Below are positions 9,266 through 17,674 of a stretch of 60,280 bases of DNA, piece after piece. How positions within the stretch are numbered: position 1 is the stretch's first letter; every line of letters starts with the position of its first letter. The position numbers and the translations under genes are program-made. The notes below the pieces were generated by a model, which saw nothing but the letters and a program-made list of their open reading frames with translations, did not search any database and had not been told where the DNA came from. This stretch comes from Paraperlucidibaca sp. GTDB lineage: Bacteria; Pseudomonadota; Gammaproteobacteria; Pseudomonadales; Moraxellaceae. The stretch covers positions 1 through 60,280 of the forward strand of contig JAGPVX010000027.1 in the NCBI GenBank assembly GCA_018066805.1. Reading direction: 5' to 3'.

Positions 9266-10489
9266 CTAGTTCACTAAATTATTCATCTGCACAATCGGCA
9301 GCATGATGGCTAGGACAATCACCAGCACAACGCCGGCCATCATCAACAACATCATGGGCTCAAATAAGCCCACAAGCGTACTAATACTGCCGGTTAACGC
9401 ACGTTCTTGCATTTGCCCGGTTCGCATCAACATTTCATCTAACTCGCCACTGGCCTCGCCGCTGGCAATCATATTGGTCATCATCGGCGGAAACAGTTTG
9501 GCCTGCTCAATGGCTGGTGCCAAGCGGCCACCTTCAGTGACGCGATCAGCTGCAGAGGATACCGCCTCGCGCATCGGCAAGTTATCAACGACTTCGGCCG
9601 CAATGCGCAAGGCATCGACCAATGGCACGCCGCTGCGGGTAAGGATGGCTAAGGTGCTGACAAATCGCGAGGCTTGCGAATCACGAATGAGTTTTCCCGC
9701 CACCGGTAGCCGCAACATAAAGGCATGCCAGCGATAACGCATGGCGGGCTTTTGCAGTAGACGATAGACAAAATAACTTAGAGCAATGCCGATTAAGACC
9801 AGAGTGCCCAAGGACTCCCGTAGAAAGTCACTGGTGGCAATAAGCAGCTGCGTAATTATCGGCAATGCTTGGCCTTGATTATCAAAGACTTTAACGATAT
9901 CTGGCACCACATAGGTCAATAGGCCAATGACGATCAGCAGCGATAAAACCGTGAGAATAGCGGGATAAATTAATGCGCCCTGCACTTTTCGCCGTGTCTC
10001 ATAGCGCGACTCGGTGTAGTCGGCTAAGCGGTTAAGCACCAAGTCCAAATGACCCGCGCGCTCGCCGGCGGCAACTGTGGCGCGATAGAGCGAAGGAAAA
10101 GCTTGAGGAAATTCAGCTAGGCTTTGCGCCAAGGTATAGCCCTCAACGACTTTCGAGCGCACGGCGGTGAGTAGGCGTTTAACAGTGGCTTTTTCTGATT
10201 GCTGAGCAACTGAGCGCAAAGAATCATCGAGCGTTAAGCCTGCCTGTACGAGCGTGGCAATTTGCCGGGTGATTAAGGCTAGGTCTTGGGCGCTGAGTTT
10301 GGGCTTGAAGAATGAGAACGACATGCCCGCTTGTTGAGCTGCGGGCTTTTCACTGGCGTTATTAACTGAGATTGGCACCAATTGGCGCTCACGTAAAAGC
10401 GAGCGTGCATGACGCAAATTGTCGGCATCGATTACCCCTTTACGGCGTTTTCCCTGAGGATCAACACCAACGTAATCAAATGCCGCCAT
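9266..10489 (-). CDS. gspF: Type II secretion inner-membrane platform protein GspF
   Basis: The polytopic platform protein through which GspE drives pseudopilus assembly. Its 407 residues hold the two repeated T2SSF cytoplasmic domains, each followed by membrane segments (for example LIYPAILTVLSLLIVIGLL and the C-terminal MMLLMMAGVVLVIVLAIML). The N-terminal GKRRKGVIDADN block is typical. It lies directly downstream of gspE. Confidence 0.95.
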   Translation of the reverse strand: MAAFDYVGVDPQGKRRKGVIDADNLRHARSLLRERQLVPISVNNASEKPAAQQAGMSFSFFKPKLSAQDLALITRQIATLVQAGLTLDDSLRSVAQQSEKATVKRLLTAVRSKVVEGYTLAQSLAEFPQAFPSLYRATVAAGERAGHLDLVLNRLADYTESRYETRRKVQGALIYPAILTVLSLLIVIGLLTYVVPDIVKVFDNQGQALPIITQLLIATSDFLRESLGTLVLIGIALSYFVYRLLQKPAMRYRWHAFMLRLPVAGKLIRDSQASRFVSTLAILTRSGVPLVDALRIAAEVVDNLPMREAVSSAADRVTEGGRLAPAIEQAKLFPPMMTNMIASGEASGELDEMLMRTGQMQERALTGSISTLVGLFEPMMLLMMAGVVLVIVLAIMLPIVQMNNLVN

Positions 10490-10492
10490 AGA

Positions 10493-12016
10493 TTAATCTT
10501 CTCTAGTTACGCGCAGCACCTCATCCAATGATGTGATGCCAGCTAGCACTTTTACCATGCCATCTTGGCGAATGCTCGGGCCGTGAACGCGAGCCTCTGT
10601 TTCTAGTTCTTGCTCGAGGCCGCGCTCGTGAATCAACCGACGAAGCGTATCATTGATGGACACAACTTCGTATATCCCAGTACGACCTTTATAGCCGCGT
10701 TGGTTACATTGTGCGCAACCAGCTGAGCGATAAATTGTTGGTGGGTTCGCTGCTTTAACGCCAAGCAATGCGCACTCAGCTTTATCGGCAATATGCTCTT
10801 CGCGGCAAGCTAGGCATAGGACACGAACCAAACGCTGGGCTACAACACCAATCAATGATGACGACAGCAGAAATGGCTCAACACCCATGTCGACCAAGCG
10901 CGTGACAGCGCCGACAGCTGAGTTGGTGTGGAGCGTCGATAACACCAAGTGACCTGTCAGCGAGGCTTGCACAGCAATCTCAGCAGTTTCACGGTCACGA
11001 ATCTCACCAACCATGACGACATCGGGGTCTTGGCGCAAAATCGCACGTAGACCGCGAGCGAAGGTCATTTCAACCTTAGTGTTGACCTGAGTTTGGCCAA
11101 TGCCATCGAGCTGATATTCGATGGGGTCTTCGACCGTGAGAATATTGCGGCTGTGATCGTTAAGCTCAGTCAGCGAGGCGTATAGCGAGGTGGTTTTACC
11201 GGAGCCGGTTGGGCCGGTAACTAGCAAAATGCCGTGTGGCTTTGCGATCAATGCTTGTAGAGCAATATGATCTCTATCAGCTAAGCCCAGACTGGATAGA
11301 TTTAAGCGCCCTGCCTGCTTGTCGAGCAAACGCAGCACAACGCGCTCGCCGGCGCTTGAAGGCATAGTCGAGACACGAACATCGACTTCACGGCCAGCTA
11401 AGCGCACAGAAATGCGGCCATCTTGAGGCACGCGCTTTTCAGCGATGTCTAAACGAGCCATAACTTTAATACGCGAAACCAATAGCGGTGCTAGCTCGCG
11501 GCGTGGCTGCAAGACTTCACGTAGCACGCCATCGATGCGCAAACGCACAGTCAGGCGGCGTTCAAAGGTTTCAATGTGAATATCCGAGGCGTTTTCGCGC
11601 ACGGCTTCCTGCAAAATTGCGTTAATCAGGCGGATGATCGGCGCGTCATCCTCCTGTTCCATCAAATCTTCAGTCTCTGGCACTAAGTCGGCCAAGCTTT
11701 CTAGGTCGATGTGGTCGCTGATGCCCTCGGCGGCTTGCATTGAGTCGCCGGCATCGCCTTGATAGCTGCGCGATAAGGCCTCATTGAATTGATTTTCTGA
11801 GACCGGGCGGCAATACACAGGCCGGCCCAATAGGCGTCGTGCTTCTGCCAGAGAACTTAACTTCCAGTCTGGGCGAGCCAGTAAGCACCAGCTTTCCTCC
11901 GACTCAATATGCAGCACGAGGCCATTACGTTTAGCAAAGCTATACGGTAGGCGCGTCATGGCAGCTGCTTGGGGCCAGGCAGTGGATGTTTCTGGTTGAG
12001 CTAAAGCAGTCATCAT
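10493..12016 (-). CDS. gspE: Type II secretion ATPase GspE
   Basis: The cytoplasmic ATPase that powers pseudopilus assembly. Its 507 residues include the Walker A GPTGSGKTTSLY, the Asp box with the ILTVEDPIEYQ block, Walker B and His box regions, and the C-terminal zinc module with two CxxC pairs (CLAC and CAQC) that separates GspE from PilB-like proteins. It is the first gene of the leftward gsp operon. gspC and gspD, often upstream, are absent here; tRNA genes occupy that position. Confidence 0.95.
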   Translation of the reverse strand: MMTALAQPETSTAWPQAAAMTRLPYSFAKRNGLVLHIESEESWCLLARPDWKLSSLAEARRLLGRPVYCRPVSENQFNEALSRSYQGDAGDSMQAAEGISDHIDLESLADLVPETEDLMEQEDDAPIIRLINAILQEAVRENASDIHIETFERRLTVRLRIDGVLREVLQPRRELAPLLVSRIKVMARLDIAEKRVPQDGRISVRLAGREVDVRVSTMPSSAGERVVLRLLDKQAGRLNLSSLGLADRDHIALQALIAKPHGILLVTGPTGSGKTTSLYASLTELNDHSRNILTVEDPIEYQLDGIGQTQVNTKVEMTFARGLRAILRQDPDVVMVGEIRDRETAEIAVQASLTGHLVLSTLHTNSAVGAVTRLVDMGVEPFLLSSSLIGVVAQRLVRVLCLACREEHIADKAECALLGVKAANPPTIYRSAGCAQCNQRGYKGRTGIYEVVSINDTLRRLIHERGLEQELETEARVHGPSIRQDGMVKVLAGITSLDEVLRVTRED

Positions 12017-12168
12017 GCGATGAACACCTGTTGGAACATTGGACTGCAGTCTACTGCAAGGAAACGTTGCTCAACAGTCAGACTATGTTGGTGTTTTATT
12101 AAAATCGTGGTTGCTGCGTGCTTTTGCTCGTAAATCGCACGAACGGCGCAAGATAGAGTGCGTTGTAG

Positions 12169-12197
12169 TTGACGCTCCTAAGAGCCATCGCTATTAT
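12169..12197 (+). promoter_or_regulatory. Promoter of the tRNA-Cys/tRNA-Leu operon
   Basis: TTGACG (12169-12174) and TATTAT (12192-12197) are exactly 17 bp apart, about 30 bp before tRNA-Cys. The GC-rich stretch after the -10 (GCCGCCTCCCGAG) fits a stringently controlled stable-RNA discriminator. Confidence 0.75.
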
Positions 12198-12226
12198 GCC
12201 GCCTCCCGAGAGGGCGCTTGGTATTA

Positions 12227-12300
12227 GGCTGGGTGGCAGAGTGGTCATGCAGCGGACTGCAACTCCGTGTACGCCGGTTCGATTCCGACCTCAGCCTCCA
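12227..12300 (+). tRNA. tRNA-Cys (GCA)
   Basis: A 74-nt cloverleaf. The acceptor GGCTGGG pairs with CTCAGCC with one G-U pair, the discriminator is U73 as in tRNA-Cys, and CCA is encoded. The anticodon loop is CTGCAAC, giving GCA. The T arm contains GGTTCGATTCC. The D-loop region is GGCAGAGTGGTCA. Confidence 0.95.
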
Positions 12301-12321
12301 ATATCCTCGCTATTCTCGACC

Positions 12322-12408
12322 GCCCCGATGGTGAAATCGGTAGACACAAGAGACTTAAAATCTCTCGACCGCAAGGTCGTGCCGGTTCGATTCCGGCTCG
12401 GGGCACCA
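12322..12408 (+). tRNA. tRNA-Leu (UAA), prophage attachment target
   Basis: An 87-nt class II tRNA with a long variable arm (TCGACCGCAAGGTCG region), acceptor GCCCCGA paired with TCGGGGC, discriminator A and encoded CCA. The anticodon loop CTTAAAA gives UAA. Its last 21 bp are duplicated at 47403-47423, so the prophage entered at its 3' end and the tRNA stays intact on the attL side. It is co-transcribed with tRNA-Cys. Confidence 0.95.
12388..12408. repeat. attL core, 21-bp direct repeat
   Basis: The 21 bp from CGATTCCGG to GGGGCACCA at the tRNA-Leu 3' end recur exactly at 47403-47423. The bases flanking the repeat on both sides differ, which defines the core. Confidence 0.95.
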
Positions 12409-12531
12409 ACAGCACTTTCTACACCTCAACACCCCTTCCCCGTTTTACCCGCAAACACCCGCCGCTATTGGCTTTTGTGTGAATTGGAGTTACAACACTC
12501 CCCGCCTCTTTTCGTTTAAAACCGATTGGCG

Positions 12532-12563
12532 TTACACCAGATTTACTCAAAGCATTACACCAG
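12532..12563 (+). promoter_or_regulatory. Putative integrase arm-type sites (left arm)
   Basis: Two copies of TTACACCAG (12532-12540 and 12555-12563) lie just before the integrase start. The 7-mer TACACCA is found twice more in the same orientation at the other end (47352-47369). This paired layout at both prophage ends is what tyrosine integrase arm sites look like; the role is inferred. Confidence 0.5.
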
Positions 12564-12576
12564 CACGGATCTAGCT

Positions 12577-13569
12577 ATGGCGACTTTCATCAAGCGCGGC
12601 AAGCAATGGCGAGCACAGGTTTCCAAAAATGGCCATAGGCCATCGGGCACATTCGACACCAAGGCTGAAGCGGTAGCGTGGGCAGCGCGCACGGAAACAG
12701 AAATTGCGTCGTTGGCGCGTGGCGATGTGCCGAAAAAAACCTTCCTGCAGCTCATGCAGCGATATTCCGATGAAGTGTCGACCCAAAAACGAGCAGCCAA
12801 GTACGAACAAAACCGCATTGCTTATTATTTGCGCGAAGAGCCTGGGCTTTTTCAGAAGTGGATAGCCGACCTCCGCCCTGCCGATTTCGCTTCCCTGCGC
12901 GATCGCCGCCTGCAAACCACCAGTGGCGAGACTGTACGCCGCGACTTCAACGTGCTCAGCGCCGCGTTATCCACAGCCGTGAAGGAATGGGGGTGGCTGC
13001 ACGCTAACCCGATGACCAACGTTAAGCGCCCACCGCCTGGGCAGTCTCGGTCGCGACTGATCAGTCAGCCAGAGGTTGATATGGTCCTGATGGCCCTGCG
13101 CTACGACCGTGAAAGCCCAGCGCTGATGGTCTGCCAGCGCGTGGCGGTGGCGTTTCTGTTTGCCCTCGAGTCCGCGATGCGTGTTGGCGAGATCCTGAAG
13201 CTGCGCGCGCAAGATGTGGACCTTGAGCGAGGCGTGGCCACGCTCCTCCTCACTAAAAATGGCGATACGCGGCGAGTGCCGCTGAGCAGCGAAGCCATCC
13301 GCCTGCTGAATCAATTGCCGCAGGTAGCCCCAGGTGTTACGCTGTTTGCGATGTCTAGCAGCTCAGTCGACGCCAACTTTCGCAAGGCACTGGCGCTCAC
13401 GCCGATCGAGGATCTCCACTTTCACGATACGCGGCACGAAGCCATCACGCGCCTGGCTAGGCGCCTCGAGGTGCTAGACCTTGCGCGCATGACTGGCCAC
13501 CGAAACATCAATGAGCTGCTCACGTATTACAACGAGACGGCCGAGTCGATAGCAAAGCGCCTAGGCTGA
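12577..13569 (+). CDS. int: Phage tyrosine integrase
   Basis: A site-specific recombinase that integrates and excises the prophage at tRNA-Leu. The start is set at ATG 12577 (MATFIKRGKQWRAQV); upstream codons overlap putative arm sites. 330 residues: an N-terminal arm-binding beta region, a core-binding SAM-like domain, then the catalytic domain with the Arg of SAMRVGEIL, HDTRHEA (His and Arg), TGHRN and the nucleophile Tyr in LLTYYNE. It lies 168 bp from attL and is followed by a terminator. Confidence 0.95.
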   Translation: MATFIKRGKQWRAQVSKNGHRPSGTFDTKAEAVAWAARTETEIASLARGDVPKKTFLQLMQRYSDEVSTQKRAAKYEQNRIAYYLREEPGLFQKWIADLRPADFASLRDRRLQTTSGETVRRDFNVLSAALSTAVKEWGWLHANPMTNVKRPPPGQSRSRLISQPEVDMVLMALRYDRESPALMVCQRVAVAFLFALESAMRVGEILKLRAQDVDLERGVATLLLTKNGDTRRVPLSSEAIRLLNQLPQVAPGVTLFAMSSSSVDANFRKALALTPIEDLHFHDTRHEAITRLARRLEVLDLARMTGHRNINELLTYYNETAESIAKRLG

Positions 13570-13589
13570 GCTCCTAACCCCTACCCTGA

Positions 13590-13613
13590 AGCCCTCTGTA
13601 TGAGGGCTTTTTT
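13590..13613 (+). terminator. Terminator after the integrase gene
   Basis: The stem AGCCCTC/GAGGGCT (13590-13596, 13602-13608) with a 5-nt loop is followed by a T-run, 20 bp after the int stop. Confidence 0.88.
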
Positions 13614-13693
13614 GTGCCTGAAATTCGCGCTCAAAGCATGAGATTAGCCGGCCAAAACAGACCAACTCCGAAAATTTGGGAGGCCGAGGGGAT

Positions 13694-13972
13694 GAGGTAA
13701 TATAAGTAATACCGATAAATAAATACAATTAATACTATATATAACAATACTTTAAGTACTATTTATAAAGGTAATACTAGGGTAATGCAGAGGTTAGAAA
13801 ATTACCTCAGGTAGGGGTAATATTTTTCGTTTTCGTACCCTAATAAAATCAATGACATAACCTCGCATTACCTAGAAAATTACCTCATATTACCCCTACG
13901 AGGTAATGTGTTTTAGCCTTTAATATCATAGACTTATATATGTCGAGCTGAAAAAAATTACCATATTACCTC
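13694..13972. repeat. AT-rich cluster of GAGGTAAT / ATTACCTC repeats
   Basis: Within a gene-free, very AT-rich stretch the octamer GAGGTAAT occurs exactly at 13694 and 13900 on the plus strand and as ATTACCTC at 13801, 13879 and 13965. Near-copies (GGTAAT or ATTACC) lie at 13770, 13781, 13816, 13867, 13889 and 13957. The pair at 13879 and 13900 forms an inverted repeat around ATATTACCCCTAC. Nothing here codes. The layout suggests a replication origin or a regulator-binding array; see findings. Confidence 0.75.
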
Positions 13973-14143
13973 TTTCCGATGGCTTCCCCAGAATCGCATT
14001 GAGAGTTACGAGGCGTAATTAAGTGCTTTATCACGCAAACTACTGAAACCAAAAGAGAATGCCAAAAACTGAGCCATAGGCCGCAGTAGCGCTGGCGCTG
14101 AGCGCTCGTTGCTTGAGCAAATAAACGCTGCAAACAGACCGGG

Positions 14144-14162
14144 GGTGTGGTGGGGGGTAGAC
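14144..14162. other. Candidate cos site in the int-to-portal gap
   Basis: A G-rich block, GGTGTGGTGGGG, lies in the non-coding region between the integrase and the 3' end of the portal operon, where P2-type phages have cos. It resembles the G-rich cohesive-end sequence of P2 and 186 as I remember it (GGCGTGGCGGGG in 186), differing at two of twelve positions. The rest of 13985-14290 shows no convincing gene. Confidence 0.4.
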
Positions 14163-14294
14163 GGCGATCTTTCAGCCCTATCTGGCGCCAAAATATACAT
14201 TCGAAAATAGCCTCATAAGTTGCTGTTTATGCTAGTTATTGCTATGATTTAATGGGCTAATTTCAACTGCCAACCAGCTCTTTTCGTGCAGGCC

Positions 14295-14316
14295 AAAAAA
14301 AACCGCCCGAAGGCGG
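14295..14316 (-). terminator. Terminator of the leftward portal operon
   Basis: Read on the minus strand, the stem CCGCC/GGCGG with a 4-nt loop (TTCG) is followed by eight T residues, 19 bp after the stop of the HExxH gene. Confidence 0.85.
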
Positions 14317-14334
14317 CGTAAAGTTCAGCAAAAG

Positions 14335-14754
14335 CTATTCGAGCAGCCGCGCAGCCTCTTGCCGCGTGATGTTCAGCCGGTACTTGTCGGCCAGGGCGTT
14401 GATGGCTAAGGTTTTGTCCTTGATCCTGCCAACAGAGATCTGTTTTTTATAGGCCTCCACTTCACACCACTGCCGATACGGCCGAATGCCGCCGTAGCAA
14501 AGCGAATGGATGTGCAAGCCGTTGCCCGCAATGGCCATCGCTAGATAGGCATCGGGGTACATGCCATAGACTGCAAAGCCGATAATGGCGAAGAGCAGCA
14601 CGCCAAACCACCACTGCTGCACATGCAGCACCTCGTGGGCTAATAATGCTTTGTCACTTCGGTAGGTATCTTTGATGAAAATGAATGGGCCTTTGGCATA
14701 GCCAGCAAAGCCGGGCTTCATGGTTTTAGTGTACTTAAGTAGATAGCAGCGCAT
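14335..14754 (-). CDS. HExxH-motif membrane protein, phage-encoded, function unknown
   Basis: A 139-residue protein I cannot name. The start at 14754 is set by a good ribosome-binding site (AAAGGAG, 7 nt upstream). It has a zinc-metallopeptidase-like HEVLH at residues 40-44 (LLAHEVLHVQQWW), hydrophobic segments around residues 49-63 and 66-82, and downstream acidic residues in CEVEAY (98 and 100) that could be a third ligand. It is the last gene of the leftward terminase-portal operon and overlaps the end of the portal gene by 20 bp, so it should be expressed late, with the packaging genes. A membrane-bound protease is one reading; a degenerate motif without activity is the other. Confidence 0.75.
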   Translation of the reverse strand: MRCYLLKYTKTMKPGFAGYAKGPFIFIKDTYRSDKALLAHEVLHVQQWWFGVLLFAIIGFAVYGMYPDAYLAMAIAGNGLHIHSLCYGGIRPYRQWCEVEAYKKQISVGRIKDKTLAINALADKYRLNITRQEAARLLE

Positions 14755-15751
14755 TGGTGTCTCCTTTCTCGATGGTGTAGTTTTTGAAGCGAAAGATCTC
14801 TTCGCCAAAGTACTCATTCGCCGCTAAGAAGTTCGCCTGCAGCACTTGTATTTCGTTGCGGGCAAACACGCGAGCAACCACTTCAGGGTCACCTGAGTTG
14901 GTGCCAACGGTGGGCGGTATGCCCATGATCTGCCACGGCACACGATGCGCCGCGAGCTGGTCGTCACGCGTCACGTTTTTGATATTGAGAAACTCATCCT
15001 TGGCGGCGACCTCAGACACCGGCAGCACTTTCAAGCCATCGGCTTTGCCGTTCGGGGCGTAGACAAATAAGTTGCGGAAGTTGCCAGGGCCTTTGCTGTT
15101 TTTAAGCGCCGTTCTAACCGCCTTAACGTCATCATCATTCTGCGCCGCATCGGTCATGTAAAGGATGTAGCCGGCGTGGCTGCCGTTGGCGTAGTACTTG
15201 CGCCGAAAAAGCGTCGCCGCTTCGTTGAGCAATGCCGAGTGCAGGCAGCTAAGCCATTCCGGCACACCGTAGATCTCTTGGTGCAAGTCAGGCTCCATCC
15301 AATGCCAAATCGCCCCGCTCTCGAACTCATGCACTTCGTCATACCCGCGCACCATGAAGTACTGATTCAGATCCGCCACGCCACGGCGCATGTACTTGGC
15401 CAGCGGTGGCTCATAGCTCAAGGTCTTTTTGCTGATGCTTTCGCGGCGCTCGAGGTAGCAGTTGCCCATGCTGAGCGCCTCTTTGAACAGGCGGCTAGCG
15501 TTTTGGCGCGACAGCAACTTGGTCGGCTCCATCGTGCTCAGCAGGATGTTGCGCTTCACATGAATGGCACTTGAGTGATGCACCGCCGAATTAAACGACG
15601 TCGCGAGCTCGTGCATGTTGAGCGGCGGCTCATACCAGCGATCATTCACATAGGATTCTATATAGTCGAGCATGCCGCGCCCGCCCAGTACTGGCTCGGG
15701 GTCACCGAATGAAAATGACAGCGCTTCGCTGCTCTTGATAACGTCAGACAT
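14735..15751 (-). CDS. Q: Phage portal protein (P2 gpQ-like)
   Basis: Forms the ring at the capsid vertex through which DNA is packaged and the tail attached. 338 residues, close to P2 gpQ. I use the ATG at 15751 (MSDVIKSSEALSF), which shares a base with the terminase stop (TGATG). Typical blocks include SFGDPEPVLGGRGMLDYIE and the C-terminal QLAAHRVPWQIMGIPP. A longer upstream reading lies inside the terminase gene. Confidence 0.94.
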   Translation of the reverse strand: MSDVIKSSEALSFSFGDPEPVLGGRGMLDYIESYVNDRWYEPPLNMHELATSFNSAVHHSSAIHVKRNILLSTMEPTKLLSRQNASRLFKEALSMGNCYLERRESISKKTLSYEPPLAKYMRRGVADLNQYFMVRGYDEVHEFESGAIWHWMEPDLHQEIYGVPEWLSCLHSALLNEAATLFRRKYYANGSHAGYILYMTDAAQNDDDVKAVRTALKNSKGPGNFRNLFVYAPNGKADGLKVLPVSEVAAKDEFLNIKNVTRDDQLAAHRVPWQIMGIPPTVGTNSGDPEVVARVFARNEIQVLQANFLAANEYFGEEIFRFKNYTIEKGDTNALLST

Positions 15752-17532
15752 CAGAAAATCTCCATCATTGATTTGCCCTCGGAGCGGTCGGCCCCGAGTG
15801 GCTCGTGTTGCAGGATGTGCATGCAGGCCCACGCCAAATCGGCGTGCCCGATCTCATGTGAGCGGCCGGCACCGTAAGTGGCGTATTTGCCAGATGCCGT
15901 GAGTTGTTTACGGATGGCCATGAATGACGCGGCCATATCAGTCCAGCCGGCGTCGAACTCAAGCCGCCCTTTTTTGATGACATCGAGCGCTTTGAAAACC
16001 ATGTTGGCCTTCACGTCCATGTCGTATTTGATGGCCTCAGCCGCTGGGAAAAACAGCCTCACCAGCTGATAAACCGCATTGCCCAGGCCAGTGACATCGA
16101 TGCCGATATAGCTGACCGTGTAGCGCTTGGTGATCTCTTCGATTTGCGCAGCTTGCTCGGCGTAGTCGAGGCTGCGAAACTGATGCTTTTCTAAGATGCG
16201 GAACTTGCCGCCCGGTGTTTTTGGTGGTGCCGCGACCACAAGGCCTGCGCTGTCGCCAGTGTCGGCTGGGTCGTAGCCGACCCATACAGGCCTGTCGCCA
16301 TAGGGTCGCTTGGTGTGCGGCTTGAAGTCTTCAGACCAATCAACCCAGCTGTCGACCATGCATTTCATCATCGTGGCCAGCGGGAAAAGCGATTCGCCAT
16401 CGTCGATAAACTTGCACATGAGCAGGTTTTCAAACTCGTCTGGCGAGTAATCGAAGCGCAGCTCTTCCATGTCGAAGAGGTCACAACCGCCCGCCTCGGC
16501 ATCGAAGATGTTGACGATATGGCGCCAGACTCGATCGGCGCACAGCATTGGCGTTTGCAGCGAGCTATGGCTCACATCAATTTTTAGCTGATCGCTTTTA
16601 GCTCGACGCTTATTGTGACGAGCGCCAGTCCAGAATGGATACGCCTCATGCGTGAGCGAGCTCGGCGTACTGAAGTAGGTTTTTCGCCATTTTTTGTGAA
16701 TGGCCATGCCGCTGGCGACCTTGTTTAACTGCTCAAAGCCGTGCACCCAAAAGAACTCATCGAAATAGAAGTTGCCGTGATAGCCCTGCGCGGTGCGGGC
16801 GTTACTGCCCAAAAAGTACAGCGTGGCATCGGCAAACTCATCGGTTTGCACCACAATAGGGTCGCCGCTTAAGTCGAGGCCGCAAACCTCAAACACCCAC
16901 GACTTAATGTAGAGCTTGAAGATGTGCGCCTGCGCCTTGGACGCCGACAAAAAGATCTGGTTACGCCCGGTTTCAAGCGCATCGACCAATGCCTCGCGCG
17001 CGAAATACCATGTGGCACCGATCTGACGCGACTTCAAAATCATTCGAGTGCGCTGGTCCTTGCTTTCCCACCAGGCCTTTTGATAGTCAAACAGGCAGGC
17101 CTGCAAGTTTTCACGCAGCGCGGCGATCATCTCCGGCGTGAAATGATTCTTGCGCGTTTTGCCACGCCCTTCGCGGCGCTTGTCGATATTTGGGTTTAAG
17201 TCACCCTCATGCCCGCCTGGCTGACCATATCGCCGCACGCGTGCCAGCCGCTCAATTTGCCGGCCGAGCAAATCGATCTCTTTAAAATCGTGACCGCTTT
17301 TCTGCTCTTTACAAATCAGCGCCTGCAGCCTAGTTTCTAGCGTCTCCTCCACCCGCTGAATCGGCGTGAACTCATCCCATGCATCGCGCCGCTTCCATGT
17401 GCTGAGCGTGGCGATCGGAATGCCCAGGTGCTGCGCGATCGATGTCATGCGCCATTGCTGCCAATAGAGCGCCCGCGCCAACCGGCGAGGCTCTAGATCT
17501 GGTGTGTAAGTTGTCGCGGCTAATGTCTTCAT
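15751..17532 (-). CDS. P: Large terminase subunit, ATPase (P2 gpP-like)
   Basis: The ATPase that translocates DNA into the procapsid. 593 residues, close to P2 gpP. An N-terminal helix-turn-helix region (IPIATLSTWKRRDAW) recognises DNA or the partner subunit. The classical Walker A is replaced by the SRQIGATWYFARE type, and FYFDEFFWVHG acts as Walker B. A C-terminal RNase H-like region contains WVGYDPADTGD. It starts the leftward operon P-Q-HExxH, divergent from gene O. Confidence 0.95.
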   Translation of the reverse strand: MKTLAATTYTPDLEPRRLARALYWQQWRMTSIAQHLGIPIATLSTWKRRDAWDEFTPIQRVEETLETRLQALICKEQKSGHDFKEIDLLGRQIERLARVRRYGQPGGHEGDLNPNIDKRREGRGKTRKNHFTPEMIAALRENLQACLFDYQKAWWESKDQRTRMILKSRQIGATWYFAREALVDALETGRNQIFLSASKAQAHIFKLYIKSWVFEVCGLDLSGDPIVVQTDEFADATLYFLGSNARTAQGYHGNFYFDEFFWVHGFEQLNKVASGMAIHKKWRKTYFSTPSSLTHEAYPFWTGARHNKRRAKSDQLKIDVSHSSLQTPMLCADRVWRHIVNIFDAEAGGCDLFDMEELRFDYSPDEFENLLMCKFIDDGESLFPLATMMKCMVDSWVDWSEDFKPHTKRPYGDRPVWVGYDPADTGDSAGLVVAAPPKTPGGKFRILEKHQFRSLDYAEQAAQIEEITKRYTVSYIGIDVTGLGNAVYQLVRLFFPAAEAIKYDMDVKANMVFKALDVIKKGRLEFDAGWTDMAASFMAIRKQLTASGKYATYGAGRSHEIGHADLAWACMHILQHEPLGADRSEGKSMMEIF

Positions 17533-17577
17533 GGCATCAGCGTAAACTTTGCCAAATCAAAGGCATGGCTTTGCTTG

Positions 17578-17596
17578 TGTAAGTGCCGCTTTTACA
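17578..17596. promoter_or_regulatory. Putative late-activator site between the divergent P and O operons
   Basis: The imperfect dyad TGTAA-N9-TTACA sits between the divergent packaging and capsid operons. P2-type late promoters are driven by Ogr/Delta activators bound to TGT-N12-ACA dyads; this one has N13. The inner GCCGCTTTTA (17585-17594) recurs as GCTGCTTTTA ahead of the L and V operons. Confidence 0.5.
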
Positions 17597-17674
17597 TTCC
17601 CCGCGCGTTGCCGCTCCTGCTAGCTGCTACCACCATGACTGCACAACCAGTCCAAAGCAGACGGCAGGCAAGCA

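Noticed and set aside
12169..12519. Open frames running across the two tRNA genes
   Set aside because: They overlap two well-formed tRNAs and a promoter and have no protein-like features.
14140..14160. G-rich run as a G-quadruplex
   Set aside because: The tracts support at most two tetrads with short loops; cos is the better explanation of a G-rich run at this place.
14006..14200. A 64-codon minus-strand frame in the int-to-portal gap
   Set aside because: It has no ribosome-binding site or family, and covers the G-rich cos-like site.
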